Origin: Bordetella parapertussis
GTDB taxonomy: Bacteria; Pseudomonadota; Gammaproteobacteria; Burkholderiales; SG8-41
Assembly: GCA_945870465.1 (NCBI GenBank)
Contig: CAMBSS010000173.1
Span: 1-8,748, forward strand
Reading direction: 5' to 3'
Length of the DNA stretch: 8,748 nucleotides
Shown here: piece by piece, positions 1-5,935 of the stretch
How the letters are laid out: every line of letters begins with the position of its first letter
Position numbering within the stretch: position 1 is the stretch's first letter
Made by a program: the position numbers and the translations under genes
Notes under the pieces: model-generated
Database searches by the model: none
What the model saw: only the letters and a program-made list of their open reading frames with translations
Told to the model about the DNA's origin: nothing

Positions 1-2
1 CT

Positions 3-1898
3 ATCGATCATGCTTTCATCATGGTTCCAGCGGCAGCAGTGTCGGAAGTGATCGACCAGTGCTGTGAACTTAAAATACCGATAGCAACGATATTCAGCGC
101 CGGGTTTGCAGAAGTGGGCGCGGCCGGACAGAAAATGCAGAGTGACATCGTCGCCAAAGCGCGCGCCGGCGGCGTGCGGTTGATCGGCCCGAATTGCATG
201 GGACTCATCAACGTGCCGGGCAAGATGCCGCTGACAGTCAACGCCGTGCTGGACCAAGAGAAGTTGCGCGCCGGTCCATTGAGCGTAATTTCGCAAAGCG
301 GCAGCATGCTGGGCACGCTGATCACGCGGGGGCAGGCGCGCGGACTGGGATTTTCCAAGCTGGTATCGGTCGGCAACGAGTGCGATCTAGGGGTTGGCGA
401 AATCGCCGATCTGCTGGTGGACGATCCGGAAACGGGTGTCATCCTCCTGTTTCTGGAAACGTTTCGCGATTCTGAACGACTTGCGCACGCGGCGAGGCGC
501 GCCTTCGCGGCGGGTAAGCCTATGATCGCCTACAAACTTGGACGCTCGGACGTAGGGCGCCGGGCGGCGGCTTCGCATACGGGTGCGATGGTAGGCACCG
601 ATGACACCGCCAAAGCTTTCTTTCGCGCTCACGGCATCATGCGCGTCGATATGATGGAAACCTTGTTCGAATTGCCGCAACTTGTTCTTAAGCAGCGGCC
701 GCCGGCCGGCCGGCGTGTCGCGGTGGTTACGGGCACCGGTGGGGCAGCGGCGATGGTTGCCGATCGGCTGGGTGTGCTGGGCGCGGACGTGGTGCCGCCG
801 TCCAGTGCGGTGATCGAGAAGCTGCGCGGGCAGGGCATTGCCGTCAGCGATGCAGTGATCACGGATATTCCGATGGGCGGCAGCGAGCGCGGTGCGTATA
901 CCGCGATACTTTCCGCGCTGCTGGCGTCCGATCATTGCGATGCGGTGGTGTCGGTCATAGGCTCGAGTTCGCTGACCAACCCGAATGTGATTGCCGACCG
1001 CGTGCTGAAGGCCGAACCCAAGGTGAAGCCGCTGGCGGTCTATCTGGCGCCCCGCGCCGACAATGGGCTCTTGCTGCTGCAGGAGCACGGCGTTGCCAGT
1101 TTTCGTACGCCGGAAGCCTGTGCCGATGCGGTTAATACCTATCTGAACTGGCGCGCGCCTGCTGCCCAACCTGCGGCAAGCACTGTCGAGACCGCAGCGG
1201 CATCAAAGTTGCTCGCGGCAAGCGAAGCGACGCAATTGAATGAACTGCAATCGCTCGACTTGTTTGCCGCGTTGGGGATCAATTGCGCGCAAAGTGTAGT
1301 GCTGTCCGGTCCCGCGCAGCGCGTCGATATGCAGGGACCTTTTGCGCTGAAGTTGTTGTCTGCCGACATCTTGCATAAAACGGATGCGGGTATGGTGCGT
1401 CTGAATGTCGATAGCGCGCAGGTGGTGGCGACGGCACAGGAGCTGCTGACCGCGGCAGCGCAGCGATTTCCCAAGGCCAGAGTCGATGGCGTGCTGGTGC
1501 AGCGCATGGAGCGCGGACTCGTCGAAGTCATCGTGGGCTATCGCAACGATCCGGAAGTCGGGCCGACGATATTGCTCGGCATGGGCGGTGTCATGGCCGA
1601 ATTGAAACGCAGCTTCAGTGTGCGCCTGGCACCGGTCAGCATGGCAACCGCGCAGGAAATGATGGAAGAAATCGCGGAACTGGCGATATTGCGCGGCTAC
1701 CGCAATCTGCCGCGCGGCGATTGTGCTGCGCTGGCGCGGGCGGTGTGTGCGCTGTCTCTTCTGGCCTGCGTAGATGGGCAGAAGATCAGCGAGGCGGAAA
1801 TCAACCCGCTGATCGTCAAGGCGGAAGGTGGCGGTGTGGTGGCGGTAGACGGCCTGGTGGTACGTCCTGGTGGTACGTTAATGAAAGGTCACTCATGA
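3..1898 (+). CDS. ADP-forming acyl-CoA synthetase (acetate-CoA ligase type), 5'-truncated by window
   Basis: This is a single-chain NDP-forming acyl-CoA synthetase, which interconverts acyl-CoA plus ADP and phosphate with free acid, CoA and ATP in the cytoplasm. The frame is open to the window edge, with residues IDHAFI preceding the Met codon at 21, so the true start lies upstream; about 60-80 N-terminal residues of the CoA-binding Rossmann domain are probably missing. Counting from the codon at 21, the end of the CoA-binding domain shows GPNCMG (about 56-61). The ligase domain follows with ISQSGSMLG and SHTGAM, whose His186 is the expected phosphohistidine. A second ligase-like segment begins near VAVVTGTGGAAA (about 233). 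The C-terminal ATP-grasp domain (about 400-620) has FALKLLSADILHKTDAG and EINPLIV (593-599). The order CoA-binding, ligase, ATP-grasp is that of the acetate-CoA ligase family. It overlaps the next gene by ATGA. The substrate could be any short acyl, dicarboxyl or aryl acid. Confidence 0.9.
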   Translation: MDHAFIMVPAAAVSEVIDQCCELKIPIATIFSAGFAEVGAAGQKMQSDIVAKARAGGVRLIGPNCMGLINVPGKMPLTVNAVLDQEKLRAGPLSVISQSGSMLGTLITRGQARGLGFSKLVSVGNECDLGVGEIADLLVDDPETGVILLFLETFRDSERLAHAARRAFAAGKPMIAYKLGRSDVGRRAAASHTGAMVGTDDTAKAFFRAHGIMRVDMMETLFELPQLVLKQRPPAGRRVAVVTGTGGAAAMVADRLGVLGADVVPPSSAVIEKLRGQGIAVSDAVITDIPMGGSERGAYTAILSALLASDHCDAVVSVIGSSSLTNPNVIADRVLKAEPKVKPLAVYLAPRADNGLLLLQEHGVASFRTPEACADAVNTYLNWRAPAAQPAASTVETAAASKLLAASEATQLNELQSLDLFAALGINCAQSVVLSGPAQRVDMQGPFALKLLSADILHKTDAGMVRLNVDSAQVVATAQELLTAAAQRFPKARVDGVLVQRMERGLVEVIVGYRNDPEVGPTILLGMGGVMAELKRSFSVRLAPVSMATAQEMMEEIAELAILRGYRNLPRGDCAALARAVCALSLLACVDGQKISEAEINPLIVKAEGGGVVAVDGLVVRPGGTLMKGHS

Positions 1899-3274
1899 AT
1901 TCTGCAACAGACGATATCAGCATAGGCGCGAGCCGCACGCTAGCCATCCATGCAGCGGGACTAACGTTCGAGAAGCTGCCGGCAGATACCGTGCATGCGT
2001 TCAGGCGCACGTTTCTGGATTTTCTGACTTGTGCGATTTCCGGGGCGGCAATGCCCGTGTCGCAAGCGTTGCTGTCTTACTTTCAGGAAAACGACGCGAC
2101 CCGTATTTCCAGCGTAATTGGCCACGGCGCAATGCTGTCGGCGCCGAATGCTGCACTGGTCACGGGCGCCAACGTGCATGGGCTGGATTTCGACGACGGC
2201 CATACGCACGGTTCCGCGCATGCGGCTGGCGTCATATTTCCGGCAGTCATGGCGGTCGCGCAGCAGCAGAAGAGCAGTGCGCAGGAAATCGTGGCAGCGG
2301 TGGTATGCGGCTACGACGTGATGTGCCGTATCGCGGCGGCGATGCACCCTGAATCCGCACGGCGTGGATATCACAACACGGCACTCGCTGGCGTGTTTGG
2401 CGCCGCGGCGGCGGTATCCAATTTGCTGAAGCTCGATACTGCGCAAACCCTGAACGCGCTGGGGCTGGCAGGCAGTTTCTCCGCGGGCATTCGCGAATAT
2501 CTGGACGAAGGCGCGGAGATAAAGCGCATTCATCCGGGCAAGGCGGCGCGCGATGGCATCATCTGCGCCGAATTCGCCAAGCGCGGCATAACCGGTCCGA
2601 CCAAGGTGCTCGAAGGCCGTTACGGATTTTTTGCCACGCACGCGGCGCCGCACGTGAAATGGGCGCGGTTGTTTGATGGTCTCGGGCAGAGATATGAAAT
2701 CAATATCGTCTATCACAAGCCGTATCCGTGTTGCCGGCATTACCATGCGGTAATCGACGGTATCAAGGCGCTGCAGAGCGAGCGGCGCTTTACGGCGGAT
2801 GACGTCGAACATGCGGATCTCGGCATGTATGCGGTCGGCGTGAATGGCCACGATTACAAGCATTGCGACAGCCTGCTCGACGCGCAGATGAGCGCGCCAG
2901 TCGCTGCAGCTCTCGCGATTGTGCTGGGCGACGTGACTGCGACCATGTTTGTGCCGGAAACCCTGGATAGAAAAGACGTGCGCGCATTGATCGAGCGTTG
3001 CGATGCGCGTATCGATGACGAATGCGAACGCATTTATCCCGGCGTACGCTCGGGCTCGGCGAAGATCAAATTGCGCGATGGCACGTTGCTGGAGAAACGC
3101 GTGCTGGAACCGAAAGGCGAGGTCAAGAACCCGATGACGGACGCCGATCTCGAGTCCAAGTTCCGCGCGAACTGCGAGCCCATCATCGGGGATGCGCGTT
3201 GCGCGCGCATCCTTTCCCAGGTGTGGGAGTTCGACAAACTCAATAGCCCGGCGGAATTCTTCACATGGGGATGA
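1895..3274 (+). CDS. MmgE/PrpD family protein (2-methylcitrate dehydratase-like)
   Basis: This 459-residue cytoplasmic protein belongs to the MmgE/PrpD family, which includes 2-methylcitrate dehydratase, cis-aconitate decarboxylase and iminodisuccinate epimerase. Family-type segments are HGLDFDDGHTHGSAH (95-109), the helical GYHNTALAGVFGAAAA (158-173), RIHPGKAARDG (211-221) and KPYPCCRHYHAVID (275-288). Length is normal for the family and no lesion is seen. I chose ATG 1895, inside the ATGA overlap with the stop of the preceding acyl-CoA synthetase, because the longer frame back to 1721 only re-reads that gene and the N-terminus SRTLAIHAAGLTFEKLP is typical. Tight coupling suggests co-translation, with the protein acting on the same acid or a derived intermediate. 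Many MmgE/PrpD proteins in Burkholderiales catabolic loci have no proven substrate, and this locus has no citrate synthase or methylisocitrate lyase, so a true propionate role (prpD) is not supported. Confidence 0.9.
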   Translation: MNSATDDISIGASRTLAIHAAGLTFEKLPADTVHAFRRTFLDFLTCAISGAAMPVSQALLSYFQENDATRISSVIGHGAMLSAPNAALVTGANVHGLDFDDGHTHGSAHAAGVIFPAVMAVAQQQKSSAQEIVAAVVCGYDVMCRIAAAMHPESARRGYHNTALAGVFGAAAAVSNLLKLDTAQTLNALGLAGSFSAGIREYLDEGAEIKRIHPGKAARDGIICAEFAKRGITGPTKVLEGRYGFFATHAAPHVKWARLFDGLGQRYEINIVYHKPYPCCRHYHAVIDGIKALQSERRFTADDVEHADLGMYAVGVNGHDYKHCDSLLDAQMSAPVAAALAIVLGDVTATMFVPETLDRKDVRALIERCDARIDDECERIYPGVRSGSAKIKLRDGTLLEKRVLEPKGEVKNPMTDADLESKFRANCEPIIGDARCARILSQVWEFDKLNSPAEFFTWG

Positions 3275-4239
3275 GATTGGCCGGGCAGGTCTGCCTGATG
3301 TTGGCGATGACGTGGGTTGTCGCGGCGTCTGCCCAGAACTATCCAATCCGCGCGATACGCCTGGTGGTGCCGCTGGCGCCCGCCGGCGCCGGCGACATCG
3401 TGGCGCGGACGGTTGCCGCCAAGCTGTCGGAAATGTGGGGACAGCAGATCATCATCGACAACCGTCCGGGTGCCAACACCATCATCGGCACTGACCTCGT
3501 CGCCAAGGCCAAACCGGATGGCTATACCTGGCTGCTGGGAGTGCAGGGCAGCCTGGTGATCAACCCGGTGTCTTATTCCAAGCTCGCGTACGATCCGGAA
3601 AAGGATTTCGATCCCATCACCCAGATGACGGTGTACGGTTACGTGCTGGTGGTGCACCCGGCGCTGCCAGTCAAAAACGTCAACGAATTGATTGCGCTCG
3701 CCCGCGCACGCCCTGCGCAGCTCGCCTATGGAACATCCGGCAATGGCGGCTCTAACCATCTTGCGGGAGAATCGTTTCGCCTGGCATCAGGCGTGAAAAT
3801 GAACGCCATCCCCTACAAGGGCAGCGCACCGGCGTTGACGGCATTGTTGTCGGGCGACGTGCCGGTGATGTTCGACACGCTGATCACGTCGATTCCGTTG
3901 CTCAAGGCAGGGCGGCTGCGCGCGCTCGGCGTGACTCTGCCGCGGCGCTCGCCGTCGTTGCCGGACGTGCCGACGATAGCGGAGGCCGCCTTGCGCGGTT
4001 ACGAATTCACCGCGTGGCAGGCCATCGTAGTGCCTGCCGGAACGGATAAAGCGATCATCGGCAGGATACATTCCGACGTCGTCAAAGTGCTTGCCATGCC
4101 GGACGTGCGCCACAAGCTGGTCGATGAAGGCGCCAACGAGCTCGTGGGTTCCACGCCCGAAGCGCTCGGCCGCCTGATTCGCACGGACATCCAGAAATAC
4201 CGCAAGCTGTACGCGGATGCCGGTATCCGCATCGAATAG
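3265..4239 (+). CDS. Bug/TctC-type periplasmic substrate-binding protein (first copy)
   Basis: This 324-residue secreted solute-binding protein is of the Bug family, the binding component of tripartite tricarboxylate transporters, which usually bind carboxylates in the periplasm. Residues 1-23 look like a Sec signal peptide: a short n-region with Arg4, a hydrophobic core LMLAMTWVVA and a likely cut after AASA before QNYP. The mature start YPIRAIRLVVPLAPAGAGD, followed by QIIIDNRPGANTIIG and AKAKPDGYTWLLG, is diagnostic of the family. Further family segments are LAYGTSGNGGSNHLAGE, IPYKGSAPALTALLSGDV and LPDVPTIAE. The start at 3265 has a plausible ribosome site GCGGAA (3251-3256); ATG 3271 inside the ATGA overlap with the MmgE/PrpD stop is the alternative and shortens the signal peptide by two residues. 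No TctA or TctB membrane subunits lie in the window. Bug proteins often occur as orphans in Burkholderiales, where they may serve as sensors or share a permease. Confidence 0.92.
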   Translation: MGMRLAGQVCLMLAMTWVVAASAQNYPIRAIRLVVPLAPAGAGDIVARTVAAKLSEMWGQQIIIDNRPGANTIIGTDLVAKAKPDGYTWLLGVQGSLVINPVSYSKLAYDPEKDFDPITQMTVYGYVLVVHPALPVKNVNELIALARARPAQLAYGTSGNGGSNHLAGESFRLASGVKMNAIPYKGSAPALTALLSGDVPVMFDTLITSIPLLKAGRLRALGVTLPRRSPSLPDVPTIAEAALRGYEFTAWQAIVVPAGTDKAIIGRIHSDVVKVLAMPDVRHKLVDEGANELVGSTPEALGRLIRTDIQKYRKLYADAGIRIE

Positions 4240-4317
4240 GCAGACGTCAGGAAATTTCGATGTTCCGAAGCGGTACGTATTACTGGCCGCCGTGCCTGTC
4301 GCCGTCTGGCAAATCGC

Positions 4318-4323
4318 TATAAT
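4318..4323 (+). promoter_or_regulatory. Probable sigma-70 promoter for the second Bug gene / UGSC operon (-10 box)
   Basis: A perfect TATAAT lies in the only sizeable spacer of the operon region (4240-4378). The -35 is poor: CTGTCG at 4296-4301, 16 bases upstream, matches TTGACA at three positions. Transcription would start near 4330. A weak -35 could mean an activator-dependent promoter. It would allow the second Bug gene, the UGSC gene and its partner to be expressed separately from the three upstream genes. Prediction only. Confidence 0.45.
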
Positions 4324-4330
4324 CAGAAAT

Positions 4331-4360
4331 CGGCATGAGGGCAATGTCGTTTTCATGCCG
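4331..4360 (+). promoter_or_regulatory. Inverted repeat / 5'-UTR hairpin just downstream of the predicted -10
   Basis: CGGCATGA (4331-4338) and TCATGCCG (4353-4360) are perfect 8-base inverted arms around a 14-base centre. In RNA the stem could extend inward through three G-U pairs and one C-G pair, leaving a 6-base loop. No T-run follows, so it is not an intrinsic terminator. Because the arm begins at about the predicted transcription start, it could be an operator for a dimeric regulator or a hairpin at the 5' end of the mRNA. Which applies cannot be told from sequence. Confidence 0.5.
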
Positions 4361-4367
4361 TATCCGC

Positions 4368-4375
4368 GGGGGTGA
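4368..4375 (+). promoter_or_regulatory. Ribosome binding site supporting a TTG start
   Basis: The purine-rich stretch GGGGGTGA ends 3 bases before the TTG codon at 4379. The frame upstream of that TTG is closed by the TGA at 4373-4375, so TTG 4379 is the furthest possible start. The next candidates, TTG 4394 and ATG 4397, lie much further from this site and would remove the only basic residue (Arg4) of the signal peptide. Confidence 0.5.
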
Positions 4376-4378
4376 AAA

Positions 4379-5350
4379 TTGCAGTTCAGAATTTTGATGG
4401 CGGCAGCGCTGTGCGTGTTGCTGGCAATGTTCGGCGTAGCCGCTGCGGCCGATACTTATCCCCGGCACTCAGTGCGTTTGATCGTGCCTTATCCACCCGG
4501 CGGCGCGGGCGACATCGTGGGGCGTCTGCTTAGCTCGCGCCTCGGCGAAAATATCGGGCAGCAGTTAGTAGTCGACAACCGTGGCGGCGGCGCGCAACTG
4601 ATCGCGACCGAAATCGCCGCCAAGGCGCCGGCAGACGGCTATACGCTGTTCCTGGCCAGTGCCACCCACAGCATCAATCCCGGGCTGCAGAAAAAGCTGC
4701 CGTACGACACGGTCAAAGATTTTGCTTCGATTTCGCTGGTCACCAGTTCGCCGCTGGTATTTGTCGCCAATCAGTCGCTGGGAATAAGTAATATCAAGGA
4801 GCTGGTCGCTGCCGCCAAAGCGCAGCCCGGGCGTATCGCTTATGCGTCCTCAGGGCCTGGTACCGGCGGCCATCTCGCGGTCGAGCTCCTGAGCTGGATG
4901 GCGGGTATCAGCCTGACGCACGTGCCGTATAAAGGCGCCGGCCCTGCCCTGATCGATGTGATCGCCGGGCAGGTGCAAATCATGTGCACCAGTCCGTTGC
5001 CGGCGATGCCGCACGTCAAATCCGGCAAGCTGCGCGCACTGGCGATGACCGGCAGTGCGCGTTCGCGCGCCGCGCCGGAAATTCCGACGGTTGCGGAGGC
5101 CGGCTATCCAGGATACGAAACCAGCCTGTGGTATGCGTTGCTGGCGCCTGCACGCACACCGCGCGCTATCATCAGCCGTTTGCATGATGAGACGGTGAAA
5201 GTCATCAAAGCGCCCGGCATGACCGAGCAATTGCTGGCGCAGGGAGCAGAACCGATAGGCAGCAGTCCGCAGGAGTTCGACGCGTATTTGCGCACGGAGA
5301 TAGACCGCTGGACCAAGTTGATAGTTCGCGCGAATATTCGTTCCGAGTAG
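4379..5350 (+). CDS. Bug/TctC-type periplasmic substrate-binding protein (second copy)
   Basis: This second 323-residue Bug-family solute-binding protein is clearly related to the one encoded at 3265-4239 but is not a recent duplicate, since sequence identity is only partial. Starting at TTG 4379 gives a good signal peptide, MQFRILMAAALCVLL followed by AMFGVAAAA, with likely cleavage after Ala24 before DTYP. Family segments are VRLIVPYPPGGAGDIVGR, QLVVDNRGGGAQLIATE, ADGYTLFLASATHSINPGL, KLPYDTVKDFASISLV, IAYASSGPGTGGHLAVE, HVPYKGAGPALIDVIAGQV and IPTVAEAGYPGYE. It is preceded by its own probable promoter and a hairpin, and is followed after 42 bases by the UGSC selenoprotein gene, so these are likely one transcript. 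It probably binds a carboxylate-type ligand. Having two different Bug proteins in one locus suggests two ligands or two expression regimes. No membrane permease is present in the window. Confidence 0.92.
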   Translation: MQFRILMAAALCVLLAMFGVAAAADTYPRHSVRLIVPYPPGGAGDIVGRLLSSRLGENIGQQLVVDNRGGGAQLIATEIAAKAPADGYTLFLASATHSINPGLQKKLPYDTVKDFASISLVTSSPLVFVANQSLGISNIKELVAAAKAQPGRIAYASSGPGTGGHLAVELLSWMAGISLTHVPYKGAGPALIDVIAGQVQIMCTSPLPAMPHVKSGKLRALAMTGSARSRAAPEIPTVAEAGYPGYETSLWYALLAPARTPRAIISRLHDETVKVIKAPGMTEQLLAQGAEPIGSSPQEFDAYLRTEIDRWTKLIVRANIRSE

Positions 5351-5382
5351 CAGCGCGGCCAATTGCAATAAATAGTTCTTTT

Positions 5383-5386
5383 GGAG
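5383..5386 (+). promoter_or_regulatory. Ribosome binding site of the UGSC gene
   Basis: GGAG within TTGGAGAA lies 6 bases before ATG 5393. This fixes the start of the selenoprotein gene at 5393 rather than at the in-frame TTG 5381, which is part of this site itself. Confidence 0.75.
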
Positions 5387-5392
5387 AATCGC

Positions 5393-5935
5393 ATGACTGG
5401 AACGGTACTGCTTTACGACCCGACGGCGCCGCGGCTGGAACGCGACGTACCGGCGCAACAGGTTCTGGCGGGGCTTGCCGGCAAAGTCGTCGGCTTTATC
5501 GACAATGCCAAACCCAATTTTAATTACCTGGTGGATGACATCGCGGAACTGCTGATGAGCAAGCATGGCGTCAGCCGCGTGCTGAAACGCCAGAAACGTT
5601 CGGCATCGGTGCCTGCGCCGGATGAGCTGATAAAAGAATTCGCCGAACAGTGCGACCTGGTTATCACCGGGTCAGGCGATTGAGGGTCTTGCACGTCGTG
5701 GAGTATCCACGACAGTGTAGAGATGGCGAAGCGCGGCCGTGCCGCATTGACCATCTGCTCGACTGCGTTTATCACGCTGGGCCGCGCGCAGGCGTCCGCA
5801 CTCGGCTATGCCAAGCTGCCGATAGCCGTGATCCAGCATCCGTTTGGCATCCGCACGCGCGATGAAGTGCGTGCCATGGCGGACAAATGCGCAACCGAAG
5901 TGGTGCGTCTGTTGAGCGAAGGAACGGCGAAATGA
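5393..5935 (+). CDS. UGSC-family selenoprotein with in-frame TGA read as selenocysteine
   Basis: Read with TGA 5681-5683 as selenocysteine, this is one 180-residue protein. Without recoding it would appear as two unrelated small ORFs (5393-5683 and 5723-5935), but both are in the same frame and the 13 codons between them are open and encode GSCTSWSIHDSVE. The product has Sec97 in the motif GDUGSCTSW, a UxxC redox-type pair (Sec97, Cys100) after the predicted strand DLVITGSG and before a helix. The second half carries LGRAQASALG and LPIAVIQHPFG. These features match the UGSC (seleno)protein family, in which Sec or Cys occupies the first motif position; this is from memory, not a search. There is no signal peptide, so it is probably cytoplasmic. 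Family function is unknown to me; the motif suggests thiol/selenol redox chemistry. A SECIS-like hairpin follows the TGA. The gene ends in an ATGA overlap with its Cys-rich neighbour. The main alternative is a pseudogene with a Cys/Trp-to-TGA mutation, made unlikely by the exact motif position and hairpin. Confidence 0.9.
5681..5683 (+). other. Recoded UGA (selenocysteine) codon
   Basis: This TGA sits at codon 97, exactly where the UGSC family has Sec or Cys, and is followed by GGG TCT TGC (Gly-Ser-Cys). The frame stays open for another 83 sense codons with family-like sequence until TGA 5933-5935. It is not a plausible ordinary stop, because the truncated product would lack the whole motif and C-terminal half. 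Confidence 0.88.
5692..5717 (+). promoter_or_regulatory. Bacterial SECIS-like hairpin
   Basis: GTCGTGG (5695-5701) pairs perfectly with CCACGAC (5707-5713), closing the 5-base loop AGTAT (5702-5706). CAC (5692-5694) can extend the stem with GTG (5715-5717) if A5714 bulges. The 7-bp stem begins 11 bases after the TGA, and 18 bases separate the TGA from the loop. A G is the second loop base. Known bacterial SECIS elements lie within the coding sequence right after UGA, have a small apical loop about 16-37 bases away and a G among the first two loop bases, so this fits. It has no clear equivalent of the bulged U of the E. coli fdhF element. It should recruit SelB with Sec-tRNA, if the host has them. 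Confidence 0.75.
5919..5924 (+). promoter_or_regulatory. Ribosome binding site inside the end of the selenoprotein gene
   Basis: AAGGAA lies 7 bases before ATG 5932 and decides that start over the in-frame ATG 5887, which is buried in the selenoprotein gene and has no such site. It allows some translation of the downstream gene independent of ribosomes arriving through the UGA. Confidence 0.65.

Noticed and set aside
696..714. Palindromic GGCC/CCGG-rich run in the acyl-CoA synthetase gene
   Set aside because: It encodes an Arg-Pro-Pro-Ala-Gly-Arg linker between domains and needs no other explanation in GC-rich coding DNA.
1895..3274. Naming the MmgE/PrpD gene prpD (2-methylcitrate dehydratase)
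   Set aside because: No methylcitrate cycle partner genes are present, and the family includes several other activities.
1961..3346. 461-residue open frame on the - strand opposite the MmgE/PrpD gene
   Set aside because: It is a shadow frame in GC-rich DNA, with low-complexity Arg/His-rich translation and no recognisable domain, opposite a clear family member.
4302..4323. Sigma-54 promoter suggested by CTGGC upstream of the -10 box
   Set aside because: The required GC element at the -12 position with the right spacing is absent; TATAAT fits sigma-70 better.
4331..4360. Intrinsic terminator for the upstream Bug gene
   Set aside because: The stem is good but is followed by TATCCGC and a G-run, not by T residues, and it lies downstream of a good -10 box.
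5393..5683. Stand-alone 96-residue protein ending at TGA 5683
   Set aside because: It would end right before the UGSC motif and lack the family's C-terminal half. Recoding explains the TGA better.
5723..5935. Separate 70-residue gene starting at ATG 5723
   Set aside because: It has no well-placed ribosome site, lies in the same frame as the upstream 96-residue ORF and is the C-terminal half of the UGSC protein. The motif GSCTSW lies before its Met, so it is not an independent gene.
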